This document shows positions 9,412 through 19,358 of a DNA stretch of 64,000 nt, one piece after another (position 1 is the first letter of the stretch; each line of letters begins with the position of its first letter). A program made the position numbers and the translations under genes. Source of the stretch: Palsa-360 sp963710315 (GTDB taxonomy: Bacteria; Acidobacteriota; Terriglobia; Acidiferrales; UBA7541); contig CAVPZW010000008.1 in the NCBI GenBank assembly GCA_963710315.1, forward strand, positions 62,001-126,000, in the 5' to 3' direction. A model generated the notes under the pieces. It did no database searches. It was not told the origin of the DNA and saw only the letters and a program-made list of their open reading frames with translations.

Positions 9412-11295
9412 ATGAGCCAACTAGATAAAACCCAGCTGCAACAACTTTCCAGCGAACTTGCCTCCTTGTGCAGCGACATGTTGCAGCTTGAATCCTCTCT
9501 CTTGAAGCGTTCCCTCGCGGTTCACGAATCCAATCGACCCAGCGCCCGAAATCTCGCACACTATCTGGCGCTACGCCGGCACGATATTCGAAAGCTGCAA
9601 TCGCAGCTCGCGCGTCTGGGCCTGTCCTCGCTGGGGCGCACGGAGGGCCATGTCCTCGATGCCCTTCAAACTGTGCATCACGTCCTTACGCAACTGCTTG
9701 GGTCCGATGCATCGCTGCAAGCGCCCGCGGAAGCAGCTCTCGGCATGGAGGAAGGCGCCAAGCTGCTCGAAAAACATACCGAAGCCCTGCTGGGCCCTGC
9801 GCCCCCCGGCCGCACCGTTCGCATCATGGTCACCATGGCCACGGAAGCCGCCACGGATTACGACCTCGTCCGCGATCTCGTGCAAAGCGGCATGGACTGC
9901 ATGCGCATCAATTGTGCGCACGACAATCCCGAACTCTGGCTGGGCATGATTCAAAACTTGCAACGCGCGCGCCAGGAGACCGGCCGCGAATGCCGCGTCC
10001 TGATGGATCTTCCCGGCCCCAAACTTCGCACCGGTCCCATCGAGCCGGGCATTGCCGTCGTCAAATGTCGTCCCGAGAGGGACGACTGCGGCCGAGTAGT
10101 TGCTGCCGCTCGCGTCTGGCTCACGTCCGGCGAAAATGCCGAGCCTGCTCCCGCCGCAGCCGCCGCAATTTTGCCCGTGCCTGCTTCTTTCCTCGCCAAG
10201 CTCCGCGCGGGCGACACGCTTCGACTTCATGATGCGCGCAAGGCGCAACGCTCCCTGCGCATTACTCATGTGGATTCCCGCGGCGCCTGGGCCGAAGCTC
10301 GCCAAACGATCTATTTCTTGCCCGGGCTGGAGCTTCAGCTTACGAGGAGCAAAACCTCGCGCACCAGCTCTCGCCGAGTTCTTGCGAAAGCTCGCATCGG
10401 CAAGCTTCCCCATCGCCCTCAAACACTGCTGCTCAAGCAGGGCGACACGCTGGTGCTCACTCGCGAAAACATCCTGGGCAGGCCCGCGCTCCATAGCGCA
10501 TCCGGCGAGCTGCTCGAACCGGCGCAGATCTCCGTTTCTCTGCCCCAGATTCTGGACCACGCCAAGGCCGGCGATCCCGTTTGGTTCGATGACGGCAAGA
10601 TCGGCGGCGTGATTCGCGCCATCAACAAGGACTCAGTGTGCGTCGAAATCACCCAGGCGCGCGCCGAAGGCGAAAAGCTCGGCGCTGAAAAAGGCATTAA
10701 CCTTCCGGAGACGCAGATTGACATCCCCGCGCTCACGGACGAGGACGGCGCCGCTCTGCCTTTTATCGTCGAACATGCGGACCTTGTAGGCTATTCGTTC
10801 GTGCGCACCGAGTCCCATGTCCGCCAACTTCTCGATCGCATCGAACAGCTTGGTGGCCAGCATCTTGGACTGGTCCTGAAAATTGAAACGCGCAAGGCAT
10901 TTGAGAACTTGCCCAACCTGATTCTTGCGGCCATGCGCACTCCGTCCCTCGGAATTATGATTGCCCGCGGCGATCTTGCCGTGGAATGCGGTTACCAGCG
11001 ACTCGCGGAAATTCAGGAAGAAATTTTGTGGATTTGCGAAGCCGCGCACGTCCCCGTCATCTGGGCCACGCAAGTACTGGAGAGTCTCGCCAAAAAGGGC
11101 ATTCCGTCCCGCTCGGAGATCACCGATGCCGCCATGGGAGAGCGCGCCGAGTGCGTCATGCTCAACAAGGGCCCATATACCGTCACCGCCGTGCGCGTGC
11201 TCGCCGACATTCTTCGGCGCATGCAGGCGCACCAGGAAAAGAAGCGCTCCATGCTTCGCCAACTCCACCTCGCCGCATCTTTCTCCAGCGATTAG
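9412..11295 (+). CDS. Atypical pyruvate kinase with extra N-terminal domain
   Basis: A 627-residue protein of the pyruvate kinase superfamily. Residues 1-125 form a helical domain (containing NLAHYLALRRHDIRKLQ and LGLSSLGRTEGHV) absent from ordinary pyruvate kinases. The barrel starts near 135 (RIMVTMATEA, GMDCMRINCAHD) and includes MDLPGPKLRTG, GINLPETQIDIPALTDED, the catalytic-lysine block LVLKIETRKAFENL and the signature MIARGDLAVECGYQRLAEIQ followed by PVIWATQVLESL. The usual C-terminal regulatory domain is missing: the protein stops soon after ECVMLNKGPYTVTAVRVLADIL. The residues for metal, phosphoenolpyruvate and proton transfer look present, so catalysis is plausible, but regulation must differ from that of standard enzymes. 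The gene is isolated, facing the RND operon tail to tail. Confidence 0.82.
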   Translation: MSQLDKTQLQQLSSELASLCSDMLQLESSLLKRSLAVHESNRPSARNLAHYLALRRHDIRKLQSQLARLGLSSLGRTEGHVLDALQTVHHVLTQLLGSDASLQAPAEAALGMEEGAKLLEKHTEALLGPAPPGRTVRIMVTMATEAATDYDLVRDLVQSGMDCMRINCAHDNPELWLGMIQNLQRARQETGRECRVLMDLPGPKLRTGPIEPGIAVVKCRPERDDCGRVVAAARVWLTSGENAEPAPAAAAAILPVPASFLAKLRAGDTLRLHDARKAQRSLRITHVDSRGAWAEARQTIYFLPGLELQLTRSKTSRTSSRRVLAKARIGKLPHRPQTLLLKQGDTLVLTRENILGRPALHSASGELLEPAQISVSLPQILDHAKAGDPVWFDDGKIGGVIRAINKDSVCVEITQARAEGEKLGAEKGINLPETQIDIPALTDEDGAALPFIVEHADLVGYSFVRTESHVRQLLDRIEQLGGQHLGLVLKIETRKAFENLPNLILAAMRTPSLGIMIARGDLAVECGYQRLAEIQEEILWICEAAHVPVIWATQVLESLAKKGIPSRSEITDAAMGERAECVMLNKGPYTVTAVRVLADILRRMQAHQEKKRSMLRQLHLAASFSSD

Positions 11296-11365
11296 CGCGG
11301 ATGTTTCACGCGTAGGACTGTCCTGATTGAATCGAGGTTCTCTTGCTCCGTGGCGGGAGGTGCTG

Positions 11366-12796
11366 CTACTGCTGCCAGCCGCCGCCCAGGGCCTTGTAGA
11401 TTTGCACCAGGGCCAGGAGTTCGTTGAGGCGGGCCTGCGCGAGGCCGAGGTTTGCGGACAAGTAGTTGGTTTCGTTGGTGAGGACTTCCAGGTAATTGGT
11501 GGTGCCGGCTTCGTAGCGCTTGCCGGAAAGGCGGGCGGCGTCTTCCGCGGCGTGCGCCAGCAATTCTTCCTGTGCGCGAAATTCCTGATTTTGCTGATAG
11601 GCGATCAGCGCATCGGATACGTCTCGGAATGCGCCTTGAATGGTTTGCTGATAAGTCAGCAGCGCTTGCTGTTGCTGCGCCTGGGCCAATCGAACGCCGG
11701 AACGAATTTGTCCCGCGTTGAAAATCGGTTGAGTGACCGTTCCGGCAAATGTCCAAAGCCCGGCCGAGCCGCTGAACAAGTTGGCAAGCGAGGAGCTTTG
11801 GAAGCCCGGCGCGGCCGTCAGTGAAATGTCCGGAAAATACGCGGCCCTTGCTGCGCCGATTTGTGCGTTTGCGGCAACCAGTAGTTCTTCCGATTCTCGA
11901 ATGTCAGGCCGCCGCTCCAGCAACGCGGACGGAAGGCCAGCGGGAATCGCAGGCGGATGCGGCTGGTCGATCAATTCTTTTCCGCGCGGAGCGATTGGGC
12001 CAGGATTACTCCCAACGAGAATGCTGAGGAAATCTTCCTGCTGCCCGATTCGCCGCTTGAGATCGGCGATGTCTGCCGCGGCGGTGTAGACAAGTTGTTC
12101 CGCCTGGCGCACGTCCAGAATCGTATTGATGCCGTGTTCCTCCAGCGTCTTGGTCAGCTCCAGCGATTCGTTGCGGGAGGCCAGCGCCTTCTCGGAAATA
12201 TCCAATTCCAAGTCAAGCTCGCGAAGCTGAAAATAGGCGGCGGCGACATTTGCCACCAGCGTGGCGTTCACTTCCTGGCGCGCCCAATCGGCGGCCAGCA
12301 AATTGGCGCGTGCCGCTTCCGTGCCACGGCGATACTTTCCCCAGAAATCGGCATCCCACTGTGCGGAGGCAATAATTTTCCCGAGCGTCAAGCCGTACGA
12401 AGGAATCGGGCCCGTTGCGGGGTTGTGCAAGTTCGTGCCTGTGCCAACCACATTCACGACTGGAAATTGATTCGCGCGCGTGATTGTCACTTGCTCCTGC
12501 GCTTCCAAAACTCGAGTCGCCGCGATCCGCACATCGAAATTCTGCGTAAGCGCCGCGCGAATCAATTTTTGCAGCTGCTCGTCCTGGAAAACTTCCCACC
12601 ACTTTTGATCGCCGAGCGATTGCGCGGAAGGGGCGACCGCTTCCTCCGTCGTCAGCCCGCGATATGCGGTTGGAGCATCGGTGTTCGGCCTTTTGTAGTT
12701 GGGCCCAACCGTGCAGCCGCTGAGCAACAGCCCCAGCGCGCAAAGCGAGGAACAAAAGAATCGCGAGTATTGGAAATTGCCGGAACGTCTGTTCAT
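11366..12796 (-). CDS. RND efflux outer-membrane lipoprotein (NodT/OprM family)
   Basis: A 476-residue TolC-family outer-membrane channel. The N-terminus carries a lipobox (LLLSGC, Cys28) followed by the family hallmark TVGPNYKRP. Two OEP repeats follow, with long alpha-helical segments such as VTITRANQFPVVNVVGTGTN in the first and ERRPDIRESEELLVAANAQI in the second; ERRPDI is diagnostic. The protein provides the outer-membrane exit duct for the pump encoded just upstream, 6 bp away, so it is the last gene of an adaptor-pump-channel operon. It ends 70 bp from the convergent pyruvate kinase gene. Confidence 0.94.
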   Translation of the reverse strand: MNRRSGNFQYSRFFCSSLCALGLLLSGCTVGPNYKRPNTDAPTAYRGLTTEEAVAPSAQSLGDQKWWEVFQDEQLQKLIRAALTQNFDVRIAATRVLEAQEQVTITRANQFPVVNVVGTGTNLHNPATGPIPSYGLTLGKIIASAQWDADFWGKYRRGTEAARANLLAADWARQEVNATLVANVAAAYFQLRELDLELDISEKALASRNESLELTKTLEEHGINTILDVRQAEQLVYTAAADIADLKRRIGQQEDFLSILVGSNPGPIAPRGKELIDQPHPPAIPAGLPSALLERRPDIRESEELLVAANAQIGAARAAYFPDISLTAAPGFQSSSLANLFSGSAGLWTFAGTVTQPIFNAGQIRSGVRLAQAQQQQALLTYQQTIQGAFRDVSDALIAYQQNQEFRAQEELLAHAAEDAARLSGKRYEAGTTNYLEVLTNETNYLSANLGLAQARLNELLALVQIYKALGGGWQQ

Positions 12797-12802
12797 CGTG
12801 GC

Positions 12803-15800
12803 CTAATCCGCCGCCCCATCGTGGGCTGTGATTTGGCCGCCCGCGGAAGGAATCTGAGAGTGTCCGGAATGGAAGAACGACGTGCGGTTCAACACCTTGT
12901 CCTGGAACTGCTCCAGGTACAAATAAATTACCGGCGTCACGTACAGCGTGATGAATTGCGACACTACTAGCCCGCCCACAATCACCATGCCCAGCGGACG
13001 GCGCGAAGCCCCGTCGGCCCCATATCCGGCGGCGATCGGAACCGCGCCAATCACCGCTGCAAGCGTGGTCATCAGAATCGGACGGAAACGATCCAGGCTG
13101 GCTTCATGGATGGCGTTCTCCGCCGTCTCGCCCGCATCCACGCGCTGCCGCGCAAAATCGACGATCATGATTCCGTTTTTCTTCACGATGCCCATCAGCA
13201 TGAACATGCCCACGAAGGCATACAGCGATGCCTGCTCGCCAAAAAGGTACAGCGTCAGCAAACCGCCAACCAGCGCGGTCGGCAGCGTCGATAGCACCGT
13301 CAGCGGATGGACGTAGCTTTCATAAAGAATGGCCAGGATCACGTACATGATGAACACGGCCAGCACCATCAGGAAAGTCAAATCGCGCACCGTGTCGCGA
13401 AACGTCAGCGCCTCGCCCTGCAGGCTGGCGCGAATCGTGGTCGGCACGATTTCCGATTCGGCCTTGGAAATAAAGTTGGTGGCGTCGCCGATGGCCACGT
13501 CCGGCTTCAAGTTGAAAAAAATGGAGACGCTCGTGAACTGGTTCAAATGATTTACGGTTTGAGGTCCCAGCGAACTCTTCCAGTCAACCAGGGTGTTGAG
13601 CGGCACCAGATTTTTTCCGTCGTCTGAACGGATGTAGAGCAACGAGAGGTCGTTTGCTTGCGCCCGCTCGGAATCCTGCACTTCCAGAATCACCTGATAC
13701 TGATCCTCCGGCTTCTTGATCAGGTATAGATAATTTTGCGAATAGGCGTTGCGCAGAAGATTGAGGATGCGCGTCTCCGAAACGCCGTAAGTGCGCGCCT
13801 GGTCGCGCCGGATATTGATTTCCAGATTCGGGGTGTGGTCGAAGAAGTCGGATGAAATCGTCGCAAACCCTGGAAACTGGCGCATTCTGGCCATCATCTT
13901 TTGCGCCACGTCGTAGACTTGCTCGGAATTCACTCCGGACACTGCGTAGGCATACTGTCCCTGATTCTGGTTGGTGGCTCCCGTGCTGATATTCAGCACC
14001 GGCATGGGACGCAGGAAGGCGAAAATTCCGGGGATAGCGCCGAGCTTTCCCATCAATCCGCCAACCACGCCTTGAATCGGACCGCGAACTTGCGGCGGAT
14101 TCAGGAACGCCAGCAGCAATCCCTGATTGGACGCCAGGAATGAGCTATTCCCCGTCAGCGTGAACGTGGCCCCCACAGCGGGATCCTGGCGCATGACCAC
14201 CGCCGCCTGATTCTGCAGCGCGCGCATTTGCTCCGGCGACGAGCCTTCCTTTCCAATCATCACTCCCCAGACAAAGCTGCTGTCTCCGATCGGCAAAAAA
14301 GCCTTAGGAACGGCCATGAAAAGCAATACGGTCCCCGCCATGCAAGCGACCCATACCAGCGCCGAGATCCAGCGATGGCGCAGGAACCACCAAAGAGACT
14401 CGCCGTACACGCGCAGCACGCTTTTCTCGATCCGCCCGCCGGTTCGCTCCACCCAATTCTGCTTCACGCCGTGGCCTCTCGGTTTGAGCAGCCTCGCGCA
14501 CATCAGCGGCGTGAGCGTCAGCGACACAAGTCCCGAAGCGATGATGGAAACCACGATGGTGATCGCAAATTCGCGGAAGATGCGGCCCACCAGACCGGAC
14601 ATGAAAACCAGCGGGAAAAATACCGCCGCGAGCGAAATCGTCATGGAAAGAATCGTGAAGCTGATTTCGCGCGCGCTCTCCAGCGAGGCCTCCAGCGGCT
14701 TCATGCCTTTTTCCATCAAGCGCACCGTGTTCTCCAAAAACACGATGGCGTCGTCCACCAAAAATCCGATGGCCAGTGTCAAAGCCATCAGGGAGAGATT
14801 GTCCAGGCTATATCCAAAAAGGCGCATGGCCATGAACGTAATCAAGAGAGACAACGGAAGAGCCACGGCGGGGATCAGCGTGTCGGTAGCCCTGCCAAGA
14901 AAAATAAAAATCACGCCCACAACCAAGACAAAGGCAAAGATCAGTGTGGCCTGAACGTCGGCAACGGAATTGACGATAGTCTGGGAGCGGTCATAAATCG
15001 GCGTCACGCGCACCGACCCGGGAAGCTCGGCGCCGATGATGGGCAGCAAGTCGCGGATGCTCTTCGATACGGCCACGGCGTTGGAGCCAGCCTGGCGGTT
15101 GACGGCCACGACGACCGTGGCGCTGGGCTCGTCATATCCGCGCACCCAGAACCTCATCTTGATTCGTTCGTCCTGAACGGTGTCTTCCACGTGCGCGATG
15201 TCGCGCAAAAATACGGGAGCGCCGTTGGTGCTGCTGACGATCAAATCCCCGTAGGCCTGCGCGTTTTCGAGTTGTCCATTGGGGCGCAGCAAGGCCGTTC
15301 CCGACGGGCTGTCAAACTGCCCCGCGCCCGTATAGCTGGTTCCGTTTTTTACCGCCGCCACCAGGTCGTCGATGGAAATTCCCCGCGCCCACATCTTCGA
15401 GGGTTCAACCTTGATGCGCACGGCGCTCTTGGTGCCGAACACATTCACACTGCTTACGCCGGGCAGAATGCTGATGCGTTGGCCCACCTGCGTGCTTCCA
15501 TAATCGTAGAGCCGGCCGGGCGTGACGGTGTCGCTGGTCAGGGCGATATACAGAATGGGCTGATCGTTTGGATTTGTTTTCGAGAAGGTCGGCGGCGACG
15601 GCAAATCCGTGGGCAGGTTGCCGCTGGCCTGCGAAATGGCTGTCTGCACATCCGTGGCAGCCGCATCGATGCTCTTGTCGAGCGCAAACTGCAGCGTCAA
15701 ATTCACGTGTCCCTGCGTGCTTTGCGAGGTGACCAGTTCCAGCCCGTTAATCTGCATGAATTGCCGCTCGAGCGGAGTGGCAATGTTGTTGGCGACGGTG

Positions 15801-15970
15801 TCCGGACTCGCTCCTGGATAATTTGCCTGCACGGAAATTACAGGATAGTCCACCACAGGCAGGTCGTTCACCGGCAGGCGCAGATAGCTCAGCACGCCGA
15901 AGACTATGACGGAAACTGTCAGAACCGCTGTCATCACCGGGCGGCGAATAAATGGTTCGGAGAGGTTCAT
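12803..15970 (-). CDS. RND multidrug efflux transporter, HAE1 family
   Basis: A 1055-residue inner-membrane pump of the hydrophobe/amphiphile efflux family (AcrB, MexB and MdtB relatives). It begins MNLSEPFIRRPVMTAVLTVS and carries the large periplasmic loop motif NYPGASPDTVANNIATPLE, the TM4 proton-relay motif GFLVDDAIVFLEN (paired aspartates) and a second half with GGLLTLYLFGEQASLYAFVG and GIVKKNGIMIVDFA. Length and the twelve predicted membrane spans are normal. The ATG at 15970 overlaps the adaptor gene stop (ATGA). Several efflux branches share these features, so substrates cannot be named. No regulator gene lies beside the operon. Confidence 0.96.
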   Translation of the reverse strand: MNLSEPFIRRPVMTAVLTVSVIVFGVLSYLRLPVNDLPVVDYPVISVQANYPGASPDTVANNIATPLERQFMQINGLELVTSQSTQGHVNLTLQFALDKSIDAAATDVQTAISQASGNLPTDLPSPPTFSKTNPNDQPILYIALTSDTVTPGRLYDYGSTQVGQRISILPGVSSVNVFGTKSAVRIKVEPSKMWARGISIDDLVAAVKNGTSYTGAGQFDSPSGTALLRPNGQLENAQAYGDLIVSSTNGAPVFLRDIAHVEDTVQDERIKMRFWVRGYDEPSATVVVAVNRQAGSNAVAVSKSIRDLLPIIGAELPGSVRVTPIYDRSQTIVNSVADVQATLIFAFVLVVGVIFIFLGRATDTLIPAVALPLSLLITFMAMRLFGYSLDNLSLMALTLAIGFLVDDAIVFLENTVRLMEKGMKPLEASLESAREISFTILSMTISLAAVFFPLVFMSGLVGRIFREFAITIVVSIIASGLVSLTLTPLMCARLLKPRGHGVKQNWVERTGGRIEKSVLRVYGESLWWFLRHRWISALVWVACMAGTVLLFMAVPKAFLPIGDSSFVWGVMIGKEGSSPEQMRALQNQAAVVMRQDPAVGATFTLTGNSSFLASNQGLLLAFLNPPQVRGPIQGVVGGLMGKLGAIPGIFAFLRPMPVLNISTGATNQNQGQYAYAVSGVNSEQVYDVAQKMMARMRQFPGFATISSDFFDHTPNLEINIRRDQARTYGVSETRILNLLRNAYSQNYLYLIKKPEDQYQVILEVQDSERAQANDLSLLYIRSDDGKNLVPLNTLVDWKSSLGPQTVNHLNQFTSVSIFFNLKPDVAIGDATNFISKAESEIVPTTIRASLQGEALTFRDTVRDLTFLMVLAVFIMYVILAILYESYVHPLTVLSTLPTALVGGLLTLYLFGEQASLYAFVGMFMLMGIVKKNGIMIVDFARQRVDAGETAENAIHEASLDRFRPILMTTLAAVIGAVPIAAGYGADGASRRPLGMVIVGGLVVSQFITLYVTPVIYLYLEQFQDKVLNRTSFFHSGHSQIPSAGGQITAHDGAAD

Positions 15971-17091
15971 GATCGCCCCGCATCCGGCGCCGTGCCTGTG
16001 GGGGAAACTACGCGCACTTTGGCTCCGGGCATTACGGCCAGCTGACCATTCATGATGACGCGTTCGCCCGGCTGGAGGCCCTGCTCAATCACCACCATTT
16101 CCCCCTGCCTCTGTCCTAGCTTCACGGGCCTCAATTCCGCAGTCGAATCCTGCTTGACGACGTACACAAAGGGGCCGTTGGCCGAATCCTGGGGCGCGGC
16201 CGCGGGCACGAGCACAGCCTTTGGCAGTGTAGCCAGCACCAGACGCACATTTACGAATTGGCCCGGCCAGAGGTGGCGCGCGGAATTTGGCACGGTGGCC
16301 CGTAGCATGACGGTCCCGCTGCTGCTCTGCACGGAATTGTCCAGAAAGGTGAGGTCGCCAATCGCGGGTTTCGTATCGTTGGGCAAGCGCACTTCCACTT
16401 TCAGCGCGTGTTTCGCTGAGTTGCGTTGCACTTCGGAAAGATCGCTTTCCGTGGCCGTAAAGTCCGCATAAATCGGATCCATGCGCTCGATTGTCAGCAG
16501 AGTCGTGGTGTTGGCCGTTACCACGTTCCCGTTATCCACCAGCCTGTGCCCCGCGCGGCCATCGATGGGCGAGCGAATCGATGTGTATTCCAGATTCAGG
16601 CGCGCCGACTCCACCGCCGCTTCGTTTTGCCTGACCTGCGCTTCGCCCACGTCCACCGCGTTCTTTCGCGTGTCGTAATCCTGCCGCGCGATTGCTTTCG
16701 ATTCCACGAGGTCTTGCACGCGCGCAAATTGAATCCGCGCAAAATCCAGCGCCGCCTTCGATTGCGCCAGGTTTGCCTGCGCCGCATTGAGCTGCGCCTC
16801 AAAGGGACGCGGATCGATCGTAAACAGAGCATCGCCCTTCTTCAGATCGGCGCCGTCCGCGAAATGGATCTCCGTGATCTTCCCGGAAACTTCCGGCTGC
16901 ACGGAAACAACTTCTCTCGCCACGGTATGGCCCACTTCATCCAGATACACGGGCACGTCCTGCGAGATGGCCGTTGCAACGGTAACCGCGGAAGGCGGCC
17001 GCTCAGCCGGCGGCGGATCTTTCTTCGCGCAGGATGTCAGCAGTACGCCCAAAATGCATGTCAGATAAAATAGCTTGTTCCCGCGGAGCAT
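15967..17091 (-). CDS. RND efflux periplasmic adaptor (membrane fusion protein), lipoprotein
   Basis: A 374-residue adaptor. ATG 17091 is preferred over an upstream ATG at 17145 because AGGAG lies five bases before it and a lipobox (LLTSCAKK, Cys21) follows at the right distance. The order of domains is a lipoyl half (VVSVQPEVSGKITEIHFADG), a coiled-coil hairpin (residues about 85-155), the second lipoyl half (IDGRAGHRLVDNGNVV), a beta-barrel (LWPGQFVNVRLVL) and a membrane-proximal domain. It bridges the inner-membrane pump and the outer-membrane channel encoded next, and is the first gene of the operon. Confidence 0.94.
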   Translation of the reverse strand: MLRGNKLFYLTCILGVLLTSCAKKDPPPAERPPSAVTVATAISQDVPVYLDEVGHTVAREVVSVQPEVSGKITEIHFADGADLKKGDALFTIDPRPFEAQLNAAQANLAQSKAALDFARIQFARVQDLVESKAIARQDYDTRKNAVDVGEAQVRQNEAAVESARLNLEYTSIRSPIDGRAGHRLVDNGNVVTANTTTLLTIERMDPIYADFTATESDLSEVQRNSAKHALKVEVRLPNDTKPAIGDLTFLDNSVQSSSGTVMLRATVPNSARHLWPGQFVNVRLVLATLPKAVLVPAAAPQDSANGPFVYVVKQDSTAELRPVKLGQRQGEMVVIEQGLQPGERVIMNGQLAVMPGAKVRVVSPTGTAPDAGRS

Positions 17092-17458
17092 TAATCTCCT
17101 ATCGCATGTCGTACCTAAGGATGGTGGACACATATAATACGACAACTAACATCGGATGTTTCAGGTCAAGATTGGTGGCAGGAATTTTTTGCCCAGTTTT
17201 CCTGCAACTGGCCAAATGGAAGTATTAGCAGGAGTTAAAAAAGCACCCAAAATGGGAAGATTTCACCCATCAGAAATGATCGGGGCCAAGCCGTTCCGCG
17301 CTTGCAGAGGCTCCCAAATCTCGATCTCACGGTTACTTTGCCGAGCCGGATGCGGCGTCCCGGAAATGTAATGGCTGCAATGAGTTTCTGCGCTTCGGAG
17401 CAGTCCACAGGCAGTTTGGAGCCGCGCCACTGGGCGCCGCAACTACAAGTAAAATTAA
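17092..17458. other. Intergenic region upstream of the RND operon
   Basis: 367 bp with no convincing gene. The AT-rich part at 17120-17160 is where the promoter of the minus-strand efflux operon should lie, but I cannot pick out definite -35 and -10 boxes or an operator. Short open frames here have no recognisable domain. Confidence 0.5.
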
Positions 17459-17659
17459 TTAGGCGGACTGAACTCGCGCTTGCTGCTTCACGCAGACCTT
17501 GTTGGTCAGCTCGATGAGCTGTCTCAGATTCCACCATTCTTCTTCGCTCATCATTCTTCCGTCCGGACTCGAAAAATAAATCGACACGAATCCTTCGGTG
17601 GAGAGCGGGGAACGGACGATCAACTGGGTCTTTTGCTGTTCCGGCAACGACTCGGACAT
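17459..17659 (-). CDS. Small conserved-looking protein, function unknown
   Basis: A 66-residue protein starting MSESLPEQQKTQLIVRSPLS and ending KQQARVQSA. ATG 17659 is chosen because GGAGG sits seven bases upstream (the in-frame ATG at 17674 lies across that site). It combines a strand-rich N-terminal half, with SIYFSSPDGRMMSEEEWWNL at its centre, and a C-terminal amphipathic helix. There is no signal peptide or membrane segment. I do not recognise a family. The gene is monocistronic, between the efflux operon promoter region and the adenosine deaminase gene. Confidence 0.6.
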   Translation of the reverse strand: MSESLPEQQKTQLIVRSPLSTEGFVSIYFSSPDGRMMSEEEWWNLRQLIELTNKVCVKQQARVQSA

Positions 17660-17752
17660 GGGCGATTCCTCCATATGGGCACGGATTCTATCATGAAGAA
17701 CTCATCCGGACTCTAACATACCATTAATAAAAAATGCCTGTTGGCGCGGGCT

Positions 17753-19324
17753 TCAAAAACCGGCCTCGAATTCGCGAAAGCGCCGCTCAAGCTCCCATTG
17801 CTGCTGCGCCTTTTCGTTGGACTTGAGGAAATCCGCGCAAGCCGGGGACGGTTTGCCGCCGCCGGTTGTGTCCGCCGCGCATGGTGCCACGGCGCGTGTG
17901 AAGACGTCCGGTTCGCGCCACAGGCTCGCCCCAGGCAGAAAGATGTGTTCGAGGCCGGTGCGGACCATTTGCTTAAGGTCCGCGTAGCTGAGCGAGTAGG
18001 TTTGCACGGCGCGCACATATTCATGCGTCATGTTGATTCGCGAGACGCCTTCGTCATCGGTGGAAAGCGACACGGGGACGTGATATTTGCGATAGATCGG
18101 AAATGGGTGGTCCTTCCCCGTGACGCCAAGAATGACGTCGTTGCTGGTCAGATTGATTTCCACCATCACGTGTTTCGCGGCCATTTCTTTCAGCAAATCG
18201 TAGGGCCGATCTTCGTGCATCACGTCCACGCCGTGCCCGATGCGTTCGGCATGTGCGTCCTCCACCGCCTCTCGAATATGGCAGCAGAGTCCATCGGGCG
18301 GCACGAGGCCAGGCGCAAGCTCGCCGGCGTGCAGGCTGATGTGAACCTTGGGATATAGGCTGTGCAGGAAGCCGACAATTTTCATATGCAGCGCGTAGTC
18401 CGCCATGGAGATTGTGCCGTCCTCGGGCATCACGTAGTTGATGCCCACGAAGCGCGGGTCGGCTGAGGCCGTCTCAAATCCCAGCAGAGTCTGCGCGAAC
18501 ACCTGCTCCTTGGGAAAGCCGCGCAGAATTTGATAGATGTAGCGAATGGTGACGTTGCAGGAGGGCATTGCCTCTGGGGTCCCGCAGTGCTCGCGCGCGC
18601 GGCGCGAAGTTTCGGCTTCGTCGCGATCCGCGCGGGCCAGCGCGACTTCGTCATGGAGCCCGCGTGCCAGCAGTTCCTCGCGCAATTGGCCCAGATCGTC
18701 GCGCCACCCGATTTGTGCGGCAATCTGCGCCGCGTGGCCAAAGCTGGGCGTTTCCATGAGTTCCAAGTACTGCTCATTTTGCCCCGCCGCGCGCGACGCG
18801 ACTTCGTCCAGCCATTCGCCTGCGTGGCGTTTGTTGATCCCGCCAAATTTGCCGAAGGTATCGAAGAAACGGTCGTGGCCACTTGTGCCTGGCGTGGGCA
18901 CGAAGCTGCGCATCGAAAACGCATCCAGCAGCGCGTCGTAAAGGTTTTGATCCGAAAGGGCGTTCGCCGCGCCCACCTGGCCCGCGCCGCAAAAGGGTTG
19001 CGGCGCCACCAGTGCGTGCCTCGCCAGATCCACGCAAAGGCCGTCTTCCGCGGCGTCGCGAATAAAAGTCTCTGCATAGATTCCGCCACTCAAGTGGTAG
19101 TGCAGGTCCGAACCCTTTGGCATGCGCCGGAGAAATGCTTCGAGGTCCAGCGGATTTGCGCGCGCGGCTTCATAAGCGCGTGCAGCGCGCTGTTCCGCCG
19201 TTCCCGCCTCCGCGGCTGCTTTTGGGGCTGCTGACTGGGCGGAAACAAATACCGGCAAGATCAATAAAAGCCCTACGCAGATTGGGACGATTAACGGAAT
19301 CCGCAAAGGCCTTGTGCTGGGCAT
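17753..19324 (-). CDS. Exported adenosine deaminase (ADGF-like)
   Basis: A 523-residue metal-dependent deaminase with a signal peptide (cleavage near ...PVFVSAQ). The metal and catalytic motifs of the adenosine deaminase superfamily are visible in order: DLHYHLSGG (HxH at residues 75 and 77), ISLHAGE (His plus the catalytic Glu), ERIGHG (His) and VSLSTDDEGVSR (paired Asp). The catalytic domain is preceded by about 40 alanine-rich residues. It should convert adenosine or deoxyadenosine to inosine in the periplasm or outside the cell. The next gene upstream on this strand encodes a purine nucleoside permease 34 bp away, so the pair fits extracellular purine salvage. The start ATG has AGGA a few bases upstream. 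Confidence 0.92.
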   Translation of the reverse strand: MPSTRPLRIPLIVPICVGLLLILPVFVSAQSAAPKAAAEAGTAEQRAARAYEAARANPLDLEAFLRRMPKGSDLHYHLSGGIYAETFIRDAAEDGLCVDLARHALVAPQPFCGAGQVGAANALSDQNLYDALLDAFSMRSFVPTPGTSGHDRFFDTFGKFGGINKRHAGEWLDEVASRAAGQNEQYLELMETPSFGHAAQIAAQIGWRDDLGQLREELLARGLHDEVALARADRDEAETSRRAREHCGTPEAMPSCNVTIRYIYQILRGFPKEQVFAQTLLGFETASADPRFVGINYVMPEDGTISMADYALHMKIVGFLHSLYPKVHISLHAGELAPGLVPPDGLCCHIREAVEDAHAERIGHGVDVMHEDRPYDLLKEMAAKHVMVEINLTSNDVILGVTGKDHPFPIYRKYHVPVSLSTDDEGVSRINMTHEYVRAVQTYSLSYADLKQMVRTGLEHIFLPGASLWREPDVFTRAVAPCAADTTGGGKPSPACADFLKSNEKAQQQWELERRFREFEAGF

Positions 19325-19358
19325 GTTTCTTGTCCTTTCATCAAATGATCAAAGCTCG

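Noticed and set aside
9571..10560. A 329-codon open frame antisense to the pyruvate kinase gene
   Set aside because: Overlaps a clear pyruvate kinase on the plus strand, and the antisense product has no recognisable family.
14228..16045. A 605-codon open frame antisense to the RND pump gene
   Set aside because: It is the shadow of the pump gene on the other strand; its translation is rich in Arg/His/Gln with no domain, while the minus strand gives a full-length RND transporter.
17235..17537. A 100-codon minus-strand open frame overlapping the small protein gene region
   Set aside because: It runs through the well-supported 66-residue gene in another frame and has no ribosome site; composition looks random.
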